From: Stropharia rugosoannulata
Lineage: Eukaryota; Basidiomycota; Agaricomycetes; Agaricales; Strophariaceae
Assembly (NCBI GenBank): GCA_028532985.1
Contig: JANCIK010000005.1
Span: 688,501-752,500 of the forward strand
DNA length: 64,000 nucleotides
Direction of reading: 5' to 3'
Below, in pieces: positions 57,346 through 64,000 of this stretch. How positions within the stretch are numbered: position 1 is the stretch's first letter; each line of letters starts with the position of its first letter. Under the pieces are notes generated by a model. It was given only the letters and a program-made list of their open reading frames with translations. It was not told the DNA's origin and did not search any database. The position numbers and the translations under genes are program-made.

Positions 57346-59046
57346 TGGAGGCCATGGTATGAGATGTTATATAGGACGAGTCAGGAGTATGGGAGTGTGA
57401 ATTCATGATGTGCAGTGCGGCTAATTTCTGTATGCAGATCTGGATGGATAACCGACAGATCTGGGAGGACGCGGTGATGGGATGGCCCAATTTGGGGAGG
57501 CGGGCGGGACAGAACAAAAAGCGCGAATGAATATCGTCACTTCACTTTTGTTAGCTGACAGGACTTAGGACGCCCGGAGCCCGGCCGGGAGAGCTTTTTG
57601 TTATTGTCTTGCTTTTTGTTGTGTCTGCCCTCGACGTCCTTTTGTTATTACCGACCCCGGACGGCGCTGCACACCCACGCCTTGCCTGCAGGCATTAGCT
57701 TGGGTAAGCCCACTAATTGTCCTTGAAATCCCACCCCCGTCATGTGAAGGCGCAGAAACAAAAGGCTTCGACCGTGAGACTCTATACTACCTTCCTTTTT
57801 TGGCTGGCAGGACAATTAGACCACAAGCTAGTTGGTAAATGAGGCGCACAGAGACTTGGAATACATCATCACTGTTCAATAAATAGAAAAAACTTGCACT
57901 GAGTACAGATAGATATCAGCAGACTGTCTACAACCTCGCTGCCAGACGACTTGTAAAATAAAATATGTCGCCGATTAAAGTTCGGCATTTCCCGGAAACT
58001 GTTTATTATGTTCTGTACAATGTTTATAATCAATGGAGTTTCAAGCTGAAGAGGAATATCGAGCACCACGGAAAGACATCTCATTGGAAAAATGGTGCAA
58101 GTGCCCAAGAGTACGTAAGCTTCAGGACCTGCAAACGGGAACAAGGTCTATCTGCCCCTTAATATCAAGACTTACTTAATAATCTTTCGCGGTAAAGTTT
58201 TGCAGGATATGTGTTTCCGCTAGCCAAAAAGGGAACGATAGCATTTTCCCTGAGATTCAGATCATGCATTTTCTTAATTACTAGTATGCATATCCAAACT
58301 TCCTCGATATTCTATACATTAGTTCCTGACCGACGACCCAGCATAAGGCTTGAAGCTTGAAGTAGCTAATCGAGCAAAGTCTGCAGAAACGCACTCCGGC
58401 CGCCGCCGCCCTAGGTTGTGATACATGTGCTCAAATCAAATCAAATATCTGTTCGGCACATCACACAACCGTCCGGAACGGGTTACATGACTGCCATATC
58501 GGGATCAATTGCCAAAAGCTTCCGCTTCGCTGACGAGAGCGGGAACGACAGAAAATGCCAGGGTTAACTCTAGCTTCATGCAGCTTTGTTGATACTTCAC
58601 TCTCGTCTCATTTAACTGTCTCATTTGAACGCGAAAATAGGAATGCTATTCGAGAATATACCGCACTTGCAGCAACAATAGCTCCTCCGAAGGGATTATA
58701 CACTTTCTCATGCTGTTGACGAGGTCCTGATCCTGATCAAGACTTTTCTTCCGTGCATATGCTGTGTCTCGAATCTCCAACCCATGATCCAAGTGGAGGC
58801 TGGTGGAGATCCCTCCTTGCCCCGGTCGCAGCGTAACTCGCTTCCGCAGGGTCGGTGGATGTATATCGATGCATGTATGGACAGGTACATGTATCGAGGA
58901 GAGTCCCCTCCATTTGGATAATTTCGATCAAAGCCTTGTTCTTTAATTGCCTTCCACAAGCGGTGCTACAGCTACACACGGGTTCAATTACCAGGCTCTA
59001 GCCTGGACCAACGAAGTGAGTGATAATCTATGACCACATGCCGCAG
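57346..59046. other. intergenic, no gene seen
   Basis: Short open frames lack motifs or splice support. The sequence has GC-rich patches near 57570-57700. Confidence 0.5.
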
Positions 59047-60257
59047 GCTATGGAGGCCTGTACTGGCCTGCTCACTTTTGTGACAGCCAAGCCGTTCGAC
59101 AAAGGTAAAACCACATGTTTCGTACCTAAATATATTTTTTGTTTGTCTTTTCGGTCGGAGACCCCGCCGAGCTCCCCTTATGGTCCCGGGTGGCGCTGTC
59201 AGCCGTACGCCCAAGGCGTATGTGTACTTAGTCTCGTACCCACCCGTACTGTAGATCCCAATATGGAATTTGTACCCAAATTGAGATCAATAAAAATTAA
59301 TGGCTTCTCACTGAGTAGTATTGGAGTAGTAGGGGCAGCGCGCCATCAATTTTGTCAAGAACTTGCGCTCCCACCAAGCTCCCACGGGGTAGCGTGACCG
59401 AATGCAGATGGGTACGAGTCTATGCGTGCTCGATAACAGCCGGTATGGCCGAGATAGTGTTACTAAATTATAGTATCAGTTGTATGGACTGGTACAGTGA
59501 ATTTAACATCTGAAAACACGTCGTGCTCTAATTCAGACAAAGTTCTGTTCCCAATCTGTTCCATTTAGCTGACATTCAGTATAGTGTTCATTGTTTAACC
59601 TCTACAATGATATTAGTTGAGCATTGTCTGAATGACGTTTGCGAAAACTTCTGTCATTACAGGCAAAGGTTCCAATTGCAGTAAAGAGGCCGTGTTTTTC
59701 TGTGAGCGACCGTGGTAGCAGTGTTCACCATCTTCAAAGTTTGTGTATAATTGATCATGGAATAGCAAAGCCATTTAAATGCTAAAACGACATCACTTAT
59801 CTTGTTAAACGTTGTCCGCTAATCCTCAGAGGTGTTAAGTCTTAGTCCGTGGATAAGATACGAGGCAGTTAGTACATATGTATTGGCCTAGATACTAGAT
59901 GAAGCTCTGCGGAGACAAAAAGCAGGCTTGGCATAAGAAAACAAGTAGTATTATTATTGGCACCTAATTTTCACACAATAGATACACCTACAGCTAAGCT
60001 AACTTATCACATCCATTTTTCATGGCTTATATAGGTGTTTGACAGGACTACCTCTTGCGGAGCGTGCTGCTCTTTGGGCGCCTATTTGACAGCATGCTGA
60101 CAAACCCGTTTCCGGCCGGAGGCCTTGAGGAGGCTCGGCGGACTCACCGACCGAAGGGACAAATAAAGATATATTTAGGTACCGAACATGTGGTTGTACT
60201 TTTGCCGAATGGCTTGGCTGTCACAAAAGTGAGCAGGCCAGTACAGGCCTCCATAGC
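59047..60257. mobile_element. inverted-repeat element, probably a non-autonomous DNA transposon or foldback
   Basis: Arms of about 134 bp at 59047-59180 and 60124-60257 are inverted copies with an estimated 80-85% identity by eye. Shared pieces include GCTATGGAGGCCTGTACTGG, TTTTGTGACAGCCAAGCC and GTACCTAAATATAT. About 0.95 kb of non-coding AT-rich sequence lies between. No transposase is seen and no clear target duplication was found. Confidence 0.6.
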
Positions 60258-61726
60258 AGGCAGCTTACGGAGGAGTAATTAAGTACGCCTAGATTCCTGA
60301 TATGGCAAAGACGGGTCAAAACCCACAAATTGGGAACTCCCTCTTGGTGTCCCACAATGACACGGGTATCATTGATTTCAATATTTAGGTATGGACAATC
60401 GATAACCCCATGTATCTGCTTCGTTGGGTGGAGCCTGCGTGTGACCCATATACCCAACTCATTACCCACATGCATGTGGGTAATATCTGGATAGAAATTA
60501 TTACCATCCTTGCTGATTTTTGAGGACTGAGTGTACTGCCAGTAAGTGGGCGTACTAGTGTGCCACGTACTACTGCCGCTAGATATTACTTATGGGATGA
60601 ATACAACGGCCCATGAATTAATGTCCTCTCATGTATGCACGTTTCCCTCCAATATTATCGCCTGCTGCCAAACCGCCCTGACAAACCCGAAAACCTCGCT
60701 GCCGGAGCGGCAGGGCATTGATGTGCAGTTGTGCATTACCGACGCCCTTGTTCGCTGTTTGGGAATGTCCAGACTTGGAAACGGGATCGGAACCTGTGAC
60801 TGTATATCTGTCTACGCGCCCTGATACGAGCCGGAAGCGCCACGAATGACAGGCCGTAAGAGTAGCAGTTCTGAACAACAGATTGAGGTCGCTGACAAGT
60901 CTGACTGCGAGTTTCAGACGTTAGCTATCTTTGGGCTGGTGCGTGTGAACACCAAGAGAGGATCAGGAACTCGAAGCTGAAGCCCTTATGCTCTAAGCAC
61001 GCATCAAAACCTCATTCGTCATCCTGAAAAATATCTTCGTCATGCGACATATGAAACGCGTATACTGCGTGTCGACACTCTCTCAAGGAGACGCAGAACA
61101 AGGTCAACAGCTTAATTTAAGGGAGGCGCCTACAAACGCAACACGAGGCGCCTAGGCGGCGCTAGAGACACACGCCCCGCTTCGCCTGTCCTTCCCAACA
61201 CCGCCCACACACCTTGAGTTCCAGGCGTGACATCATGTATCAGCCACCTCTGCCTCGTGGCGGCCTGTTCTCTCGCGCTCAAGGCCAATGACGGCTCGCG
61301 CTCGGAGATATGTTTATCTTGAAGGTAGCTTCAGTACACCTACTGGTTACTGGATACGGGTACCCGGTAAGCAGAGAACGGTGACCTTGTACTACTTTTG
61401 CACATACGCTGACACGGTGGAGTTGCCTGGGACCTAGGGGTATGCTGAGACGTGCCACGTTTTCATCAGCAAAAGGTGGAAAAATTGATTTCACCTTTTA
61501 ACTCCGACAACACGATGGCTATGTTTTGTCGAGTTTTATGTCCTTATGGGGCATTATGCTGCGATATTCATGGCGTTCTTGGCATGAGAACACTTTAGTA
61601 TAATTACGCCGGATTGTATGTATATGTAAGAGAATATATTTATTTCTTCATCAGGCATGGAATGACAGAAGATTACCTATCATATCTCATAATGTCAACT
61701 GTCTGATAGTATTTGTAACATATGCA
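60258..61726. other. intergenic, no gene seen
   Basis: Apart from the palindrome at 60461-60484 I see no structure. Short open frames lack support. Confidence 0.45.
60461..60484. repeat. perfect 24-bp palindrome
   Basis: The first half ATTACCCACATG is followed directly by its exact reverse complement CATGTGGGTAAT. Confidence 0.9.
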
Positions 61727-61852
61727 TACTCGCAATACTGAACCATAATCCTTAAACTGGTGGGATAATGTACTGATAACGTAGTGTACTCACAATACTG
61801 AACGATACTCATTAAACTGGTAGGATAAAGTATTGATAACGTAGCGTACTCA
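61727..61852. repeat. 60-bp tandem repeat, two copies
   Basis: TACTC(G/A)CAATACTGAAC at 61727 recurs at 61787, and TACTCATT at 61847 starts a third partial copy. Shared parts include TTAAACTGGT and TGATAACGTAG. Confidence 0.75.
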
Positions 61853-62276
61853 TTCTATAACAGTGTAAGGACTACAGAATTCCTGTAGCTAAGCCCAATG
61901 TAGTGTTTTATTATCTTACTTGTATCTTACTTTAACCAGCTAGAATACAGTACAATAATGATGAGTCTAGTTATATAATGTATTCATAAGGTAGCGACCA
62001 TAGCCTGCAAGATAATAATCTATAGAAGTATACTATAACATAACAACAGTCTTCTACAAGTTTATAGGGGATCAATACATGATATATAGGTATACGGATT
62101 GGAACAGGTTTACGCTAGGTTTTACTACCACACTGAGCTAGATAGATTGTATTTATACACTGGTTACATTTCAGAGGACAAGATTTTTCAGTCTGGTACG
62201 TATGTATTGGCATTTTTTATTATCAAATAGCAAAAGGTCCCTAGAAAGATATCAGACTAATCAAATAGACATTCAA
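61853..62276. other. AT-rich intergenic sequence, no gene seen
   Basis: No exon or repeat with support. Confidence 0.5.
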
Positions 62277-62790
62277 TTATAAACTCACCGCAGCGAACTT
62301 CATATGCCTCTTCTGCAGAGTGCGGCTCCCTGGTTTTCTGGAGATTCGTGCGCACTCGATGTCCTTCACGGTTCCTTCTTCGTCGACGTATACGTGAAGA
62401 TACCAGATCGCAGTGAACAATTTTCCGGTCTTGTCGTCTTCGACACGAGAGAAACCGAACGCCGTGTAATGGGGTAGAGTCTCGTCGCTGTTGGAAATGT
62501 GAAGATCTTGGCTGTCGAAAACGTGTCTGGTAAGTGTTACCGAAAACAATATAAAGAAAATGTACTTACTATATAACAACGCGCCAAAGTCCGTTCGACG
62601 GTGTTTCAAGTCCTTCACGGTGGACTGAACCTTTTCGATTGCGAGTTTCACGGCCGAAATTGCGCCTCGCGTCTTTCTTGGGCATTGCGCAACGTTCGTT
62701 TGTGGAAATAGATGCTGTACGCGAACGCTTGAAAAGAGTAAGGGTTAAGCATTGGGAAGAGCAGGAAATGGAGTACGCACTGTTGGACAT
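62277..62790 (-). CDS. small unrecognised protein, two exons
   Basis: Exon 1 runs from ATG 62790 (MSNSAYSISC) through MPKKDARRNFGRETRNRKGS to NGLWRVVI near 62571. A GTAAGT donor follows, and the ACAG acceptor near 62510 restores the frame into QDLHISNSDETLPHYTAFGF, VEDDKTGKLFTAIWYLHVYVDEEG and a basic end near 62277. A second possible start is the Met before PKKDARRN. No family recognised. The first codons sit in an 83-bp tandem repeat, so the same ATG context occurs three times and the true transcription start is uncertain. A different phase can be read in exon 1 (KLAIEKVQSTVKDLKHRRTD), which weakens the call. Confidence 0.45.
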
Positions 62791-62984
62791 AACGAGCAGA
62801 GATGAGGACGCTTAAAAAGAGTAAGCATTAAGCATTGAGAAAAGCAGGAAAGGTAGTACTCACTGTTGGACATGACGAGCAGAGATGAAGACGCTTAAAA
62901 GGAGTAAGCATTAAGCATTGAGAAAAGAAGGAAAGGTAGTACTCACTGTTGGCCATGACGAGCAGAGATGAAGCTTTGCGTAAC
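62736..62984. repeat. 83-bp tandem repeat, three copies, over a gene start
   Basis: GAGTAAG at 62736, 62819 and 62902 marks a period of exactly 83 bp. Each copy contains, on the minus strand, ATG(T/G)CCAACAGTG followed by a purine-poor stretch. Confidence 0.85.
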
Positions 62985-63150
62985 GGACGAGGAATTAAAT
63001 ACTCCCAACCAGCTGACTTTTGATTTGTTCTCGCAGTCCTGACTTTTCTCGCAGTCCTTAGTCTTCAAAACTTCGTGCCAGGTTTTGATTGAGGCTGAAA
63101 TAGACGTACGAATGAGATGCAGCAGCCACAAGAAGGGTCAGGGCCATAGG

Positions 63151-63188
63151 GAACGCTCTACAGCCGTGGAGAACGGCTGCAGAGCGTT
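63151..63188. repeat. imperfect hairpin
   Basis: AACGCTCTACAGCCGT is followed after GGAG by AACGGCTGCAGAGCGTT, nearly its reverse complement. Confidence 0.7.
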
Positions 63189-63224
63189 CTGAGGCGCGCC
63201 GGGACGGGGACGACGCTACCTGGC

Positions 63225-64000
63225 TGCCTGCACGCGTGCGGTTTTTGGGGCGCTGGTGGGCGCGGTGCCCGGGCGCAGAGGCGGGGGCGGAGGTGGACAC
63301 AAAAGGGCAGACGCCCTGCAGCCGCATTGGGCAGCTGCAGGGCGCCGTACATGCACGCCAGGACGCTGCGAGCGTCCTGGCATGCGCTTTTTGGGGCGCT
63401 GGTGAGCGCGGTGCCCGGGCGCAGAGGATGGGGCGGGGGCGGGAACAAAAGGGCAGACGCCCTGCAGCCGCATTGGGCAGCTGCAGGGCGTCGGATACGC
63501 ACGCCAGGACGCTGGGAGACGTCCTGGCATGCGCTTTTTGGGGCGCTGGTGAGCGCGGTGCCCGGGCGCAGAGGCGGGGGTGGGGGCGGGTACCACAGGG
63601 CAGCCGCCCTGCAGCCGAATTGGGCAGCTGCAGGGCGTCGGATACGCACGCGAGGACGCTGCGAGCGTCCTGGCATGCGTTTTTGAGGGCGCAGGTGGGC
63701 GCGGTGCCCGGGCGCAGAGGCGGGGGTGGCGGCGGGGACAACAGGGCAGACGCCCTGCAGCCGCATTGGGCAGCTGCAGGGCGTCGGATACGCACGCCAG
63801 GACGCTGCGAGCATCCTGGCATGCGCTTTTTGGGGCGCTGGTGGGCGCAGAGGATGGGGCGGGGGCGGGGGCCGGAACAAAAGGGCAGACGCCCTGCAGC
63901 CGCATTGGGCAGCTGCAGGGCGTCGGATACGCACGCCAGGACGCTGCGAGCGTCCTGGCATGCGCTTTTTGGGGCGCTGGTGGGCGCAGAGGATGGGGCG
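63225..64000. repeat. GC-rich minisatellite, unit 139-147 bp, at least five copies, open at the window end
   Basis: CTGCAGCCG recurs at 63316, 63462, 63609, 63755 and 63894. Each unit contains two dyads: ACGCCCTGCAG...CTGCAGGGCGT and CCAGGACGCTGCGAGCGTCCTGG. The last copy lacks the GTGCCCGGGCGC part. All three minus-strand frames stay open over hundreds of bases. This follows from composition and repeat structure, so I do not annotate genes here. Confidence 0.92.

Noticed and set aside
63058..63961. Long Ala/Pro/Arg-rich open frames (229-267 codons) on the minus strand
   Set aside because: They lie in a GC-rich minisatellite and all three frames are open, which repeat structure and composition explain.
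1..64000. CRISPR array or bacterial operon features
   Set aside because: Introns, tRNA intron and fungal transposons show a eukaryotic genome; the short-period repeats here are minisatellites.

Overview
The window looks like a piece of a basidiomycete (Agaricomycete-type) fungal genome. It has short introns (about 45-75 nt) with GT/AG ends and CTAAC-like branch points. It carries a Plavaka-type DNA transposon and a Ty3/gypsy LTR retrotransposon, and families often expanded in mushroom-forming fungi: BTB/POZ proteins, single-pass membrane proteins with beta-rich ectodomains, and MYND proteins. It also holds an intron-containing tRNA and a head-to-head pair of indoleamine 2,3-dioxygenase (IDO) paralogues.

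Layout. (1) 1-347: 3' end of a medium-chain dehydrogenase/enoyl-reductase-like gene. (2) 714-38072: a composite nested mobile element. The outer shell is a Plavaka transposon with 30-bp imperfect terminal inverted repeats (22/30 matching), clusters of TGATCA sites near both ends, a decayed transposase gene (1453-5192 continued at 33501-33729) and a second gene (33978-36646). A gypsy element (5193-33500, 4-bp target duplication TCGT, 965-bp LTRs) sits inside the last part of the transposase coding sequence. That element is expanded by a four-fold tandem array of a ~5.6-kb unit. Each unit joins the end of the Plavaka gene, an LTR, gag, and the first part of pol. Only the last unit continues into complete RT, RNase H and integrase. 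(3) Between pol and the 3' LTR (28919-32449) the retroelement carries five small genes on the opposite strand. Most are spliced and each has its own TATA-like box, for four of them 31-39 bp before the ATG. I do not recognise any of the five; this is the best candidate here for an undescribed system. (4) 38191-38305: tRNA-Leu(CAA) with an intron. (5) 39183-42843: divergent IDO pair. (6) 43355-46162: tandem BTB/POZ genes, with a relic of a third copy at 48800-48947. (7) 47200-54628: four related membrane-protein genes, one of them a fragment. (8) 56361-57345: MYND zinc-finger protein. (9) 57346-64000: mostly non-coding. It includes an inverted-repeat element (59047-60257), a 24-bp perfect palindrome, a 60-bp tandem repeat, one small unrecognised gene with an 83-bp tandem repeat over its start, and a GC-rich 139-147-bp minisatellite that runs off the window end.

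Caution: the four tandem units differ almost only by 1-2 base indels or G/A changes at CpG sites and in homopolymers. That is the pattern of long-read consensus error, possibly at methylated sites, so many frame breaks in gag/pol are probably not biological. The array itself could be a real recent amplification or an assembly product. Exon joins given below were checked by hand for reading frame; no database search was possible.
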